From Ruminococcus sp. (lineage in GTDB: Bacteria > Bacillota > Clostridia > Lachnospirales > Lachnospiraceae): a stretch of 39,373 nucleotides of DNA. Shown here one piece after another: positions 7,963 through 16,226 of this stretch. A program made the position numbers and the translations under genes. The number at the start of each line of letters is the position of its first letter. The stretch's first letter is position 1. Location of the stretch: NCBI GenBank assembly GCA_023663085.1, contig JAMPIB010000037.1:1-39373 (forward strand), given 5' to 3'. Under the pieces are notes generated by a model. The model had not been told where the DNA came from. It ran no database searches and saw only the letters and a list, made by a program, of their open reading frames with translations.

Positions 7963-9857
7963 TTCATCCATACGCGCATCTGATTTTCCCCGCGGTTGCC
8001 CCAGGTATAATAAGGAACTGCAAGGGCCCTGCAGGGTCTGCCTACAGGAACTTCGCTGCTATAGAGGCCTTCCGTATCTTCCCGGCGCACGGCTTCGGCG
8101 CTTATGGTCATGGTGCCGCCTAAGAGTTTCTCATCATAGGCGGAAACGCTGAGTACTCCATTTCTTTTTAAGGAAAGCGACAGAATGTCTTTTTCATTAT
8201 CGACTCCTTCAAAGCAGTATACAAGAGGCCCGCGGCAAATAGCCGTCTTACCGGACAAGGCCGGGATTTTAGAAGAAGCATACTGGAAATACGGCGTATC
8301 ATCCAGCGTCAGAGTGACTATGTCGCCATCGGAGAGCGTAAGATAGAGATAACCTTTTTCCGGTGTGGCGTCTATTGTTTTTTCGTTCAGGCGGACGCTG
8401 TATTTCCGGCTCCAGCCGGGAATCCTGATGGCCAGTCTGCCGCCTTTTTTCATCTTATAGCATATACTAAAATCATAAGGGTAATTCGTTTTGCATATAA
8501 AGTGCATACCGTTAGTCAGTTTCACTTCGCCGTCCGCGAACATGTGGCAGAAAGCCGTGTCTTCATTTTCCCCATAGGCGTATTTTCCAAAAGAAGAGAT
8601 CAGGCGGGCCACGTTAGGCGGGCAGCAGGCGCAGGCATACCACTTCGGGCGCGTCGGCAGGTCGTGCCGGTGGGTCGGGGAGATACCGGATATGCCCGGT
8701 ACTACCTCTAACGGATTGACATAGAAGAAACGTTTGCCGTCAAGCTGCATTCCGGCCAGCACCGTGTTATAAAAAGCACGTTCACAGATATCGGCGTATT
8801 CTCCGTTTACTTCATTTTCCAGCATCCGGGAGGCAAAAAATATCAGCCCGATGGAGGCACACGTTTCGGCATAAGCGGTATCGCCCGGCAGATCGTAATC
8901 CACGCTGAAAGCCTCGCCAAGCACAGTAGAACCGATGCCTCCGGTCAGATACATCCGGCGTCTGGTGATGCTTTCCCAGAGTCTGCGGCAGGCGGCAAGC
9001 AGCTGTGTATCGTCTGTCGAAGAAGCAAGGTCAGCCATGGCGGTGTACAGATATACGGCGCGTACCGCGTGTCCGGTGGCGTCGGTCTGTTCGCGGACCG
9101 GTTTTGAAGCCTGAAAATAATCCGTATCGGCGGGATCGGCATTCCACACAGTCCAGCCGCGTCTTTCCTTTTCTTTTTCATAAAAATGTGGGTCGTGGCC
9201 GCGGGTATTGATAAAATGTTCGGCCAGTTCCAGACAGTGCTTATTGTCGAGCAGGCGGTACATCTTTAGCAGAGCGAGTTCCACTTCCGGGTGGCCGGGA
9301 CAGCCTTCATGCCCCTGGACGATAAAGTGGTCATAAATATGTTCCGCGTTTTTCTGCATCACGAGCAGGAGTTTGTCCTTGCCGGTCGCCTCATAGTAGG
9401 CGCAGGCCGCCTCCATCATATGGCCGGAACAGTACAGTTCGTGCCCTTCCTGCAGGTTTGTCCAACGTTTGTCCCTATCTTTGATTGTATAATATGTGTT
9501 CAGATAACCGTCGTTATCCTGGGCTCTGGCGATGATGTCGATCAGTTCATCGACCGTTTTTTCCAGCTTTTTATCCGGGAAAAGAGAGAGCGAATAGGCC
9601 GCCGCTTCGATCCATTTGGCCGCGTCGCTGTCCTGAAAGACCATACCGTAAAATCCATCGCCCGTATCTTCGCCGCGCACAGCTTTTCCGGCGTTGATAA
9701 AATTCTGTACGACATGGCTCTTTTCCGTATCCGGCGCTTCATCGCAAAGAACGCTGTACTGATAGGGGAGAACGACGTCTTTGATAAGGCGCTGATATCT
9801 GCCGATAAAACCGTCGGAACGGTAGGCGGTGATGGGGGATTGGTGTTGTTGTTTCAT
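7950..9857 (-). CDS. Glycoside hydrolase family 127 (beta-L-arabinofuranosidase-like, DUF1680)
   Basis: 635 residues and cytoplasmic (no signal peptide). The start at 9857 is supported by AAAGGAG upstream; in-frame extension beyond it enters a repeat. GH127 enzymes release beta-L-arabinofuranose using a zinc-bound cysteine nucleophile. The residues needed are visible: the Glu-x-Cys of YAETCASIG and the paired cysteines of YACACCPPNVARL. An (alpha/alpha)6 barrel region and C-terminal beta domains fit the length. It diverges from an AraC regulator, which suggests sugar-responsive control. Substrate is not provable from sequence; other GH127 members act on different furanosides. Confidence 0.85.
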   Translation of the reverse strand: MKQQHQSPITAYRSDGFIGRYQRLIKDVVLPYQYSVLCDEAPDTEKSHVVQNFINAGKAVRGEDTGDGFYGMVFQDSDAAKWIEAAAYSLSLFPDKKLEKTVDELIDIIARAQDNDGYLNTYYTIKDRDKRWTNLQEGHELYCSGHMMEAACAYYEATGKDKLLLVMQKNAEHIYDHFIVQGHEGCPGHPEVELALLKMYRLLDNKHCLELAEHFINTRGHDPHFYEKEKERRGWTVWNADPADTDYFQASKPVREQTDATGHAVRAVYLYTAMADLASSTDDTQLLAACRRLWESITRRRMYLTGGIGSTVLGEAFSVDYDLPGDTAYAETCASIGLIFFASRMLENEVNGEYADICERAFYNTVLAGMQLDGKRFFYVNPLEVVPGISGISPTHRHDLPTRPKWYACACCPPNVARLISSFGKYAYGENEDTAFCHMFADGEVKLTNGMHFICKTNYPYDFSICYKMKKGGRLAIRIPGWSRKYSVRLNEKTIDATPEKGYLYLTLSDGDIVTLTLDDTPYFQYASSKIPALSGKTAICRGPLVYCFEGVDNEKDILSLSLKRNGVLSVSAYDEKLLGGTMTISAEAVRREDTEGLYSSEVPVGRPCRALAVPYYTWGNRGENQMRVWMNETV

Positions 9858-9893
9858 GTGGGAGGACTCCTTTCTGGTTGACATAATGTGGTA

Positions 9894-10075
9894 AATTGTA
9901 AAACTTCGAGGTGGCAGGCAGACAAAAAAGTTTCTGCTTCGAGGCACGCTCCCGCTCCGTGAAAAATCGCAACGGATGCTAAGCTCGTAAGGAACCTCGC
10001 AAAGCACCGGCGTTTTTCAAGGGCCTTTCAGCAGAATCCTTTTTCGTCTGCCTGCCACCTCGAAGTTCTACAATT
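9894..10075. repeat. Long imperfect palindrome (MITE-like element, 182 bp)
   Basis: The 37-bp arms 9894-9930 and 10039-10075 are inverted copies with two mismatches, and TTCTGC/GCAGAA extends the pairing inward. The interior (9938-10030) can form a further stem (GAAAAATCGC region with GGCGTTTTTC). It lies between the GH127 start and the AraC promoter and contains no gene. It resembles a non-autonomous mobile repeat; no transposase is present in the window. Confidence 0.7.
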
Positions 10076-10087
10076 CTTATGAGGATA

Positions 10088-10116
10088 TTAACAAATACTA
10101 TGATATGTATTATAAT
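10088..10116 (+). promoter_or_regulatory. Promoter of the AraC regulator-aldolase operon
   Basis: TTAACA (10088-10093), a 17-bp spacer and TATAAT (10111-10116). The region is rich in short inverted repeats (ATACTATGATATGTAT). Confidence 0.6.
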
Positions 10117-10170
10117 CGTATTAACAGGTAGAATGAATGGATTATATTCGGGTGGATATGGAGGATTATC

Positions 10171-10977
10171 TTGAATGAGGTTGTGATGAGTGAAGACGTG
10201 ATGCCGATCGTGGATGGCTGCAATCTGTGTGCGGCGGCGGAAGGGTTTGTACATGCGGACAGGGTGCTGGATTTTCATGTGTTGATCTACGTGCTGGAGG
10301 GGGTCATCTATGTGACGGAAGAGGGGACGGATTATGCGGTGGAGGCGGGAGAACTGCTGTTTTTGAAAAAAGGGCTGCGGCACTTTGGAAAAGTAGAAAT
10401 CCCCAAAGGGACGCGTTGGTATTATGTGCATTTCTATCTGGATGCGGAGTCCCGGCGCAGGCACGATGAAGGCAGAAGAACGACGCTGCCAAAGAAGATG
10501 TCGCATCTTGCCGGGAGCGTGCCGGAAAAAAAGCTGGCCGCGCTCATAGACTGTGCCAGGTCGGGTGATGATACGACAAGCTGGTATTTGAACATGCGTC
10601 TGTTTGAATTGCTCAGTTTATGCGCTTTTTTCGGGAAAAAGGAGAGTAAAGAGACGTTATCGGAAGAAATCTGCCTCTATCTGCAGGCCCGTAAAAAAGA
10701 GGCGTTTTCGGCCAGAGACATGGAACGGCACTTTTATCTAAGTTATAAGCATATGGCGGCGGTCTTTAAAAAGGAAAAGCAGATGACGATGCAGCAATAC
10801 CACACGAAACTGCGCGTGGAAGAAGCCTGCAGGCTGTTAGAATCCACGCTGCTTCCGGTCGGAGAGATTGGCAGACAGCTTGGATATGAGGATATGCTGT
10901 ATTTCAGCCGCATCTTTCGCCAGAGTACGGGGATGAGTCCGACGGCGTATCGGAAGAGAGCGTTGACGTTGTATTAG
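10171..10977 (+). CDS. AraC-family transcriptional regulator
   Basis: 268 residues. The N-terminal half is a cupin-like sensor domain (LIYVLEGVIYVTEEG and ELLFLKKGLRH segments). The C-terminal 100 residues hold the two helix-turn-helix motifs of AraC proteins, ending LGYEDMLYFSRIFRQSTGMS and PTAYRKRA. The best start is a TTG at 10171, preceded 6 bp upstream by GGAGG; the next ATG (10186) lacks a clear site. It is divergent from GH127 and 21 bp ahead of a sugar-phosphate aldolase gene, so it likely controls both in response to a sugar. Confidence 0.85.
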   Translation: MNEVVMSEDVMPIVDGCNLCAAAEGFVHADRVLDFHVLIYVLEGVIYVTEEGTDYAVEAGELLFLKKGLRHFGKVEIPKGTRWYYVHFYLDAESRRRHDEGRRTTLPKKMSHLAGSVPEKKLAALIDCARSGDDTTSWYLNMRLFELLSLCAFFGKKESKETLSEEICLYLQARKKEAFSARDMERHFYLSYKHMAAVFKKEKQMTMQQYHTKLRVEEACRLLESTLLPVGEIGRQLGYEDMLYFSRIFRQSTGMSPTAYRKRALTLY

Positions 10978-10998
10978 ATCAAGGAGGGTTATTTTAAA

Positions 10999-11742
10999 AT
11001 GAACGAACAGGCGATAAGGGAAGAAATCTGCGGGATTGGCAGGAGGATTTATGAAAGGGGGATGGTGGCGGCTAATGACGGGAATATCTCTGTCAAGGTC
11101 GGGGAAAATGAGTTTCTATGTACACCGACAGGGGTTTCCAAGGGATTTATGACGCCGGAATCCATTTGCAGGATAGATGCGGAAGGAAAACTGTTAGAGG
11201 CTTGCGGGGACTTTCGGCCGTCTTCGGAGATGAAGATGCACATGCGCGTCTATCAGATCAGAGAAGATGTGGGGGCGGTCGTTCACGCGCATCCGGCGTA
11301 TGCGACCTGCTTCGCGGCGGCGGATATCCCGCTTTCTAAGCCGGTCATGTCAGAAGCTGTCGTCTCGCTTGGCTGTGTGCCGGTCGCGCCGTACGGAACG
11401 CCGTCTACAGCGGAGGTGCCGGACGGGATAGAACCGTATCTGCCCTGTTTTGACGCGGTACTTTTACAAAATCACGGGGCGCTGACATGGGCGGTCGATC
11501 TGGAAACCGCCTATATGCGGATGGAATCCGTGGAATTTTATGCCAGACTTTTGTATAAGACAGAGCAAATGGGCGGAGCGAAAGAACTCAGTCCGGAAAA
11601 TGTAGAGAAATTATATGAGGTCAGGAGAAAAATGAAACAGCCCGGCAGGCATCCGGCCGATCTGCCTTTGCATATCGTAAAGACAGAATGCCGGCATCAC
11701 TGTGTGGTCTGTCCGCTTACGTCCAGCCGCCGTCCATTGTAA
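10999..11742 (+). CDS. Class II aldolase/adducin family protein (L-fuculose-phosphate aldolase-like)
   Basis: 247 residues. It has the zinc-site residues of the FucA/AraD family: Glu in RPSSEMKMH, two histidines in VVHAHPAY and a third in LLQNHGAL, plus the phosphate-binding ANDGNISVK segment near the N terminus. Members cleave L-fuculose-1-P or related sugar phosphates, or epimerise L-ribulose-5-P; the exact substrate cannot be set here. AGGAGG precedes the ATG. The C-terminal tail (CRHHCVVCPLTSSRRPL) runs 26 bp into the convergent SDR gene and may be non-conserved read-through. Confidence 0.8.
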   Translation: MNEQAIREEICGIGRRIYERGMVAANDGNISVKVGENEFLCTPTGVSKGFMTPESICRIDAEGKLLEACGDFRPSSEMKMHMRVYQIREDVGAVVHAHPAYATCFAAADIPLSKPVMSEAVVSLGCVPVAPYGTPSTAEVPDGIEPYLPCFDAVLLQNHGALTWAVDLETAYMRMESVEFYARLLYKTEQMGGAKELSPENVEKLYEVRRKMKQPGRHPADLPLHIVKTECRHHCVVCPLTSSRRPL

Positions 11743-12436
11743 TGACTTGTCCGGTCAAATATTCGGGAGTATGCAGCAGAGTCATTACCATTTGTGCGGC
11801 TTCTGCGGTTGTTCCGATACGGTCGCAGGGGATTTCCTGACGCAGAGTTTCCATATCTTCGACGGAAAAGCAGCGGTTCATATCAGTGTCGATCGCTCCG
11901 CAGGCAAGGGCATTCACCTGGATGTGGCTGGGGGCCAGTTCTTTGGCCAGCGCTTTGGTGAAACTGTTGAGAGCGCCTTTAGAAGCGGAGTAAGCCGTTT
12001 CCATAGAGGCGCCGACATTGCCCCACACGGAGGAGATGTTGATGATCTTACCGCTCTGTTTGCGCAGCATGAGAGGGATCGTGCGTCTGCATGTATAAAA
12101 AACAGAATCAATATTGGCGGCCATGATCTCCCGCCAGTCTGTAAGCGACATTTCATGTAACAGTCCCACATAGGAGATCCCGGCATTATTGATCAGAACG
12201 TCCAGATCGGGAATGGCGTCGAATAAGGCGTCCACATCCCCGGCATTTCCCATATCGCAGATAAAAGGCTTACAGGAAATGCAATAACGCGTTTCCAGTT
12301 CTTTCGCATACGCATAGAGTTTTTCTCTGGAATGGATACAGGTAAGGTACAGCTGATACCCTTCGGCGGCCAGCGCCTCGGCGATCGCCTGACCGATACC
12401 GCGGGAGGCGCCGGTGACTAAAGCATATTTTAACAT
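11717..12436 (-). CDS. Short-chain dehydrogenase/reductase (FabG-like)
   Basis: 239 residues. The Rossmann motif TGASRGIG sits at residues 9-16, NNAG near 86-89, the catalytic serine in IINISSVWG and YSASK provides Tyr and Lys. It ends with the typical TGQVITMDGGWT. It resembles classical SDRs such as 3-oxoacyl-ACP reductase or sugar dehydrogenases. Placement beside the aldolase rather than a fatty-acid cluster makes a sugar or polyol substrate possible. It is convergent with the aldolase gene and divergent from trxB. Confidence 0.8.
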   Translation of the reverse strand: MLKYALVTGASRGIGQAIAEALAAEGYQLYLTCIHSREKLYAYAKELETRYCISCKPFICDMGNAGDVDALFDAIPDLDVLINNAGISYVGLLHEMSLTDWREIMAANIDSVFYTCRRTIPLMLRKQSGKIINISSVWGNVGASMETAYSASKGALNSFTKALAKELAPSHIQVNALACGAIDTDMNRCFSVEDMETLRQEIPCDRIGTTAEAAQMVMTLLHTPEYLTGQVITMDGGWT

Positions 12437-12468
12437 AGGATGGAGATACTCCTTTCAGCACGAATATT

Positions 12469-12498
12469 TTGACAAGGTTTCATGGTAAGAATTATACT
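12469..12498 (+). promoter_or_regulatory. Promoter of trxB
   Basis: TTGACA (12469-12474) and TATACT (12493-12498) with an 18-bp spacer, 32 bp before the trxB start. Confidence 0.6.
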
Positions 12499-12530
12499 AT
12501 AATAAAGCGGGAATGGAAAGGAGTTTGCGT

Positions 12531-13454
12531 ATGTATGATCTGATCATTATCGGTTCGGGGCCGGCGGGGCTTTCGGCGGCGGTGTATGCCAAAAGGGCGG
12601 GACTTGAGACATTGGTGTTAGAACAAAATCCCATGAGCGGCGGTCAGGTACTGAATACAAGCGAGGTGGATAACTATCTCGGACTGCCCGGCATGAACGG
12701 GTTTGATATGGGCATGAAATTCAGGGAGCATGCTGAAAAAATGGGCGCTGTTTTTGAAAATGTGCAGGTAAAAGAAATCATAGATGCCGGGGATCACAAA
12801 ATCGTGAAAGCGGCGGCGGGAAAAGAAGAGAAAACTTATGAGACAAAAGCGATCATCGCGGCGACCGGCGCTTCACATGCGCTTTTACAGGTACCGGGGG
12901 AAGAAGTCTTAAGCGGCAGGGGCGTATCGTACTGCGCGACCTGTGACGGCGCTTTTTTTAAGGATAAGATAACGGCGGTCGTGGGCGGCGGAGATGTGGC
13001 GGCGGAAGATGCACTCTTTCTTTCCCGCATCTGTAAAAAAGTGTATCTGATCCACAGGAGGGATGCCTTAAGGGCGGCGAAATCCTTGCAGGAGGCGGTT
13101 TTTGCCTGTTCTGATATAGAAGTGCTCTGGGACAGCGTGGTGGAAGAAATCTGCGGACAGGAGCGTGTAGAGTCGTTAAAACTTCGGAATGTGAAAGAAG
13201 ATTCCGCGCGGACTCTGGCGGTAGATGGTGTTTTTATCGCGGTGGGACTGGTGCCGAACAGTGAATTGTTACGAAATGTTACAAGGTGTGACGAAAGGGG
13301 ATATGTTGTTGCAGGGGAAGACTGCGCCACGCAGACGGCGGGTATCTTCGCGGCAGGGGATGTACGGACGAAGCATCTGAGGCAGATCGTGACGGCAGTT
13401 GCGGACGGGGCGAACGCTGTCGCGGGAGTGGAAAAATATTTGCTGCAACAATAA
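12531..13454 (+). CDS. trxB: Thioredoxin-disulfide reductase
   Basis: 307 residues; transfers electrons from NADPH via FAD to thioredoxin. FAD motif GSGPAGL near the N terminus, redox-active CATC centre, NADPH motif GGGDVAAEDA and the C-terminal FAD-contacting GIFAAGDVR are all present. The ATG at 12531 follows AAAGGAG; six in-frame codons upstream are excluded. It is a single gene with its own promoter. Confidence 0.9.
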   Translation: MYDLIIIGSGPAGLSAAVYAKRAGLETLVLEQNPMSGGQVLNTSEVDNYLGLPGMNGFDMGMKFREHAEKMGAVFENVQVKEIIDAGDHKIVKAAAGKEEKTYETKAIIAATGASHALLQVPGEEVLSGRGVSYCATCDGAFFKDKITAVVGGGDVAAEDALFLSRICKKVYLIHRRDALRAAKSLQEAVFACSDIEVLWDSVVEEICGQERVESLKLRNVKEDSARTLAVDGVFIAVGLVPNSELLRNVTRCDERGYVVAGEDCATQTAGIFAAGDVRTKHLRQIVTAVADGANAVAGVEKYLLQQ

Positions 13455-13535
13455 AAATATTATAATTTTTTGTTTTTTTTGACAATTTGCACAAGAAATA
13501 GTGTTTTTACGTGTTTTTTTATACAGATGCTGTGG

Positions 13536-13564
13536 TTGACAAAGAACGAGATCAGTGTTATATT
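13536..13564 (+). promoter_or_regulatory. Promoter of the SH3-NlpC/P60 hydrolase
   Basis: TTGACA (13536-13541), a 17-bp spacer and TATATT (13559-13564). The resulting leader of about 60 bases is too short for a riboswitch. Confidence 0.75.
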
Positions 13565-13631
13565 TATTGCAAACCTGTAACAATTTTGTAACAAATGTAA
13601 AAAGTTCTTAACCTATACGGAGGTTTTGTGT

Positions 13632-14960
13632 ATGAAAATAAAAAGCGTGAGAATAGCAGCTTGTGCAGTGGCGGCAGCAGTTACATTTGCAGGAATGAAT
13701 CTGCCGGTAAGCGCAGCAGGAGATGTCAATTCCGTACTGCCTTCGGCAGGGATTGATTATTCCATGGCTCCCGCTGAGAAATCAACATCGCTTTCCGATA
13801 TGAAAGAAGAAGTGGAGAGAGAAGAAAGCAGCGATCTGACAGCTTCTACTGCCGAAGTTGCCGTAAAGGGCACGGGCGAGATCGCAATCGGCGGTATGCT
13901 GGAGAGCAGCACGCCTTCTACGATATCTGAAAAGAAGATCGAGCAGACGATCGTTGTCAGCGAAGGCTATACAAGGGATCTTCGCGAGGCATCCAATGCG
14001 GCGAAACTCAGCGAAGAGGAAGAAGGATTTAAGAACCTTGTTATCGCCAGAGTAAGTAATTACGTCAATGTCAGGGATCTTCCGAGTGAAGAGGGAAATA
14101 TCGTCGGCAAACTGTATGATAAATCAGTAGGTACTTTTATAGAAGAAACGGATGGCTGGTACAAGATCAGTTCCGGTTCCGTGGAAGGTTATGTGAAAGC
14201 GGAATTTTGTGTGACCGGAGATGCGGCGGTAGAACTTGCCAAAGAGGTGGGAACCCGGATCGCCACGGTGACGACCACGACTTTGAAGGTTCGTGAAGAG
14301 CCCGGTACGGAGGCAACTGTTCTCGGCCTTGTACCGATTGAAGATCAGCTTATTGTTACTCAGGAATTGGACGGCTGGGTAAAGGTCAATATCGAGGAAG
14401 GTGACGGTTATGTATCCAACGAATACGTAACACTTTCCACAGAGTTTGTTAAAGCGGAATCTATTGCAGAAGAGCAGGCCAGACTGGCGAAAGAGCAGGC
14501 GGCAAGACAGGCGGCACAGGAAGCAGCCAGGAAGAAGGCGGCGGAGAAATCCTCTTCTTCCTCAAACGGAAGTTCTTCCGGCAGCACGACGACATATGCA
14601 CCGCCGAGCGGCAGCGCGTCCGGTCAGGCAGTTGTAGATTTTGCATTACAGTTCGTAGGCAATCCTTATGTATATGGCGGCAGCAGTCTGACAAATGGTA
14701 CGGACTGTTCGGGATTTGTTATGAGCGTATATAGTAATTTCGGTGTAAGTCTGCCGCATTCTTCCGCAGCGGACAGAAATGTGGGTGCAACCGTAAACGG
14801 ACTGGAAAATGCGCAGCCGGGTGATATCATCTGCTATTCGGGACATGTAGGAATCTATGTCGGCAACGGCCAGATCGTGCATGCTTCAACATCCAGAACA
14901 GGTATCATCGTATCCAACGCCTCATACCGTTCCATTCTTTCCATTAGAAGAATCTTCTAG
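13632..14960 (+). CDS. Secreted NlpC/P60 (C40) peptidoglycan endopeptidase with two SH3 domains
   Basis: 442 residues, exported by a signal peptide (about 1-30, ending VSAAG). Order: Glu-rich region, SH3b domain 1 (about 135-200, YVNVRDLPSEEGNIVG), SH3b domain 2 (about 210-275, LKVREEPGTEATVLG), an Ala/Gln/Lys coiled-coil linker with a Ser/Gly run, then the C-terminal C40 domain. The catalytic cysteine is in TDCSGFVMS, the histidine in GHVGIYVG and the third polar residue in IVHAS. Such enzymes cleave D-Glu-diaminopimelate bonds in the cell wall. The ATG follows GGAGG. It is a single gene with a terminator downstream. Confidence 0.9.
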   Translation: MKIKSVRIAACAVAAAVTFAGMNLPVSAAGDVNSVLPSAGIDYSMAPAEKSTSLSDMKEEVEREESSDLTASTAEVAVKGTGEIAIGGMLESSTPSTISEKKIEQTIVVSEGYTRDLREASNAAKLSEEEEGFKNLVIARVSNYVNVRDLPSEEGNIVGKLYDKSVGTFIEETDGWYKISSGSVEGYVKAEFCVTGDAAVELAKEVGTRIATVTTTTLKVREEPGTEATVLGLVPIEDQLIVTQELDGWVKVNIEEGDGYVSNEYVTLSTEFVKAESIAEEQARLAKEQAARQAAQEAARKKAAEKSSSSSNGSSSGSTTTYAPPSGSASGQAVVDFALQFVGNPYVYGGSSLTNGTDCSGFVMSVYSNFGVSLPHSSAADRNVGATVNGLENAQPGDIICYSGHVGIYVGNGQIVHASTSRTGIIVSNASYRSILSIRRIF

Positions 14961-15005
14961 GGGATTATAAAAAATCGGAAATCAGACAGGTTTTCAAACG
15001 TTTTT

Positions 15006-15036
15006 AAAAGGGCAGTCAGTTGACTGTCCTTTTTTT
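15006..15036 (+). terminator. Intrinsic terminator of the NlpC/P60 gene
   Basis: The stem AGGGCAGTCA with TGACTGTCCT surrounds a near-zero loop (GT) and is followed by seven or more T residues. Confidence 0.85.
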
Positions 15037-15157
15037 GCTGCATTTTTTTCCGTATAAAGATAATCAGCGAAACGTGCGTTCGTGGTTTGTGCAAAACATA
15101 CAAAAAAAGCATTGTCAACCCTTATGTGAAATATTCGTAAAAAATAATACACTTTAG

Positions 15158-15228
15158 TTATCCACAGCAAAAATATCATAATTTATGGAATAATTGACTT
15201 ATACACGAAGTTATACACATTTTCCACA
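15158..15228 (+). promoter_or_regulatory. Cluster of four DnaA-box-like sites
   Basis: TTATCCACA (15158-15166, perfect), TTATACACG (15199-15207), TTATACACA (15211-15219, fits TTATNCACA) and TTTTCCACA (15220-15228) all lie on the same strand within 71 bp of AT-rich DNA. No dnaA or dnaN gene is in the window, so a role as origin, DnaA-titration site or DnaA-controlled promoter remains open. The surrounding gap (14961-15608) holds no convincing protein gene. Confidence 0.5.
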
Positions 15229-15257
15229 GTATTTTTGCTTTTTGAGGCGGAGGTTTT

Positions 15258-15311
15258 ATGGTAACTGAAAGAATATATGTTTTGTGTATTTATGACAAAA
15301 GAAGGGGGTAA
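15258..15311 (+). CDS. Possible 17-residue micro-ORF
   Basis: An ATG preceded by GGAGG at good spacing opens a 17-codon frame ending RRG-stop. No family is recognised. It lies just after the DnaA-box cluster. A +1 shift near its stop would extend the reading by about 15 residues. It could be a leader peptide, a decayed gene end or chance. Confidence 0.25.
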   Translation: MVTERIYVLCIYDKRRG

Positions 15312-15413
15312 GGCGCCGCGTAAACGTTTCGGAGTTCCGTGCCTGTTTATATAAATTTCATACATCCCCCCTTGCGGGATGTGAATGATATTGTTGCGGC
15401 AACGTAGATAAAT

Positions 15414-15574
15414 ATGATATAATATTCGCGATGGCAATGAGCAGTGCCAGACGGTAAGATGACAAAACGACTGCTTGCAGGCGATTTTGTCAGATTATCG
15501 GATGATAGGGCGAAGCCCGCGAGCGAGGAAAACCGTAGGTTTTTCGAGCTTGCACTGCGGAGATGATATAATAT
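15414..15574 (+). repeat. Structured repeat element flanked by 12-bp direct repeats
   Basis: ATGATATAATAT occurs at 15414-15425 and again at 15563-15574, bracketing a 137-bp insert. The insert can fold as a junction closed by GCAGTGC (15441-15447) with GCACTGC (15552-15558). Its three hairpins are TGACAAAA/TTTTGTCA (15460-15467 with 15485-15492), GGGC-GAA-GCCC (15508-15518) and AAAACC-gta-GGTTTT (15529-15543). It sits directly upstream of hpf and duplicates a possible -10 box. It is either a dispersed mobile repeat or a structured leader RNA. Confidence 0.55.
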
Positions 15575-15608
15575 CAAAAAAGATAATCCAATGAAAGGGA
15601 TGGGAGCT

Positions 15609-16136
15609 ATGAAATTTATAATTGTTGGAAAGAATATTGACGTTACGGAAGGGTTAAGAACGGCGGTACAGGATAAGATCGGTAAACTGGAGAAATATTT
15701 TACCGAAGAGACAGAAGTACACGTAACATTGAGCGTAGAGAAGGACAGACAGAAGATCGAAGTGACAATCCCGATGAAAGGAAATATCATCCGTTCCGAG
15801 CAGGTCAGCAGCGATATGTATGTTTCTATTGATCTGGTGGAAGAAATCATAGAAAGACAGCTTAAAAAGTATAAGACCAAACTGACAGACAGGCAGCAGG
15901 CGGCCGGATTTTTTAAACAGGAATATCTGGACAAGGATTTTATGGATGAAGAGGAAGTACAGATCATTCGTACTAAGAAATTCGATATTAAGCCGATGTA
16001 CCCGGAAGACGCCTGTGTGCAGATGGAACTTCTCGGACATAATTTCTTCGTATTCTGCAACGCGGAAACGAATGAAGTCAATGTGGTATATAAGAGAAAA
16101 GGCAACACCTATGGTCTGATCGAGCCGGAAAATTAG
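15609..16136 (+). CDS. hpf: Ribosome hibernation-promoting factor, long form
   Basis: 175 residues. The N-terminal S30AE domain (about 1-100, starting MKFIIVGKNIDVTEGLR) blocks the 30S decoding site. The C-terminal domain (about 115-175, IIRTKKFDIKPMYPEDACVQ) dimerises and joins two 70S ribosomes into 100S particles. The ATG at 15609 is chosen because GGGATGGGAG lies just before it and homologues begin MKF; an ATG 18 bp upstream has no ribosome binding site. A hairpin follows the gene. Confidence 0.93.
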   Translation: MKFIIVGKNIDVTEGLRTAVQDKIGKLEKYFTEETEVHVTLSVEKDRQKIEVTIPMKGNIIRSEQVSSDMYVSIDLVEEIIERQLKKYKTKLTDRQQAAGFFKQEYLDKDFMDEEEVQIIRTKKFDIKPMYPEDACVQMELLGHNFFVFCNAETNEVNVVYKRKGNTYGLIEPEN

Positions 16137-16140
16137 GAAA

Positions 16141-16192
16141 TATCACCCACCCTGTCAAGAATGACAACCTTGTCATAAATGGCAGGGTGATA
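16141..16192 (+). terminator. Hairpin after hpf
   Basis: TATCACC...CCTG pairs with CAGGGTGATA (16183-16192), and inside it ATGACAA-cc-TTGTCAT (16161-16176) is a perfect palindrome. There is no strong T run, so it may be a terminator or an RNA-stabilising structure. Confidence 0.45.
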
Positions 16193-16226
16193 TTATGTGT
16201 GGTGGCAGAATGGAGTATAAACTATT

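Noticed and set aside
9291-9881. 196-codon plus-strand frame inside the GH127 gene
   Set aside because: It is a shadow of the glycosidase coding strand; no ribosome binding site or plausible domain.
13565-13631. Cyclic-di-AMP riboswitch upstream of the NlpC/P60 gene
   Set aside because: Such riboswitches are common before cell-wall hydrolases in Clostridia, but only about 60 bases separate the promoter from the start codon, too short to hold one.
15158-15228. Calling the DnaA-box cluster the chromosomal origin
   Set aside because: No dnaA, dnaN or rpmH neighbourhood and no skew data in the window; kept as a regulatory cluster only.
15347-16108. Long open frame on the minus strand (253 codons) opposite hpf
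   Set aside because: It is antisense to hpf, a clear full-length gene with ribosome binding site and conserved domains; the translation is low-complexity Ser/Leu/Phe with no recognisable family.
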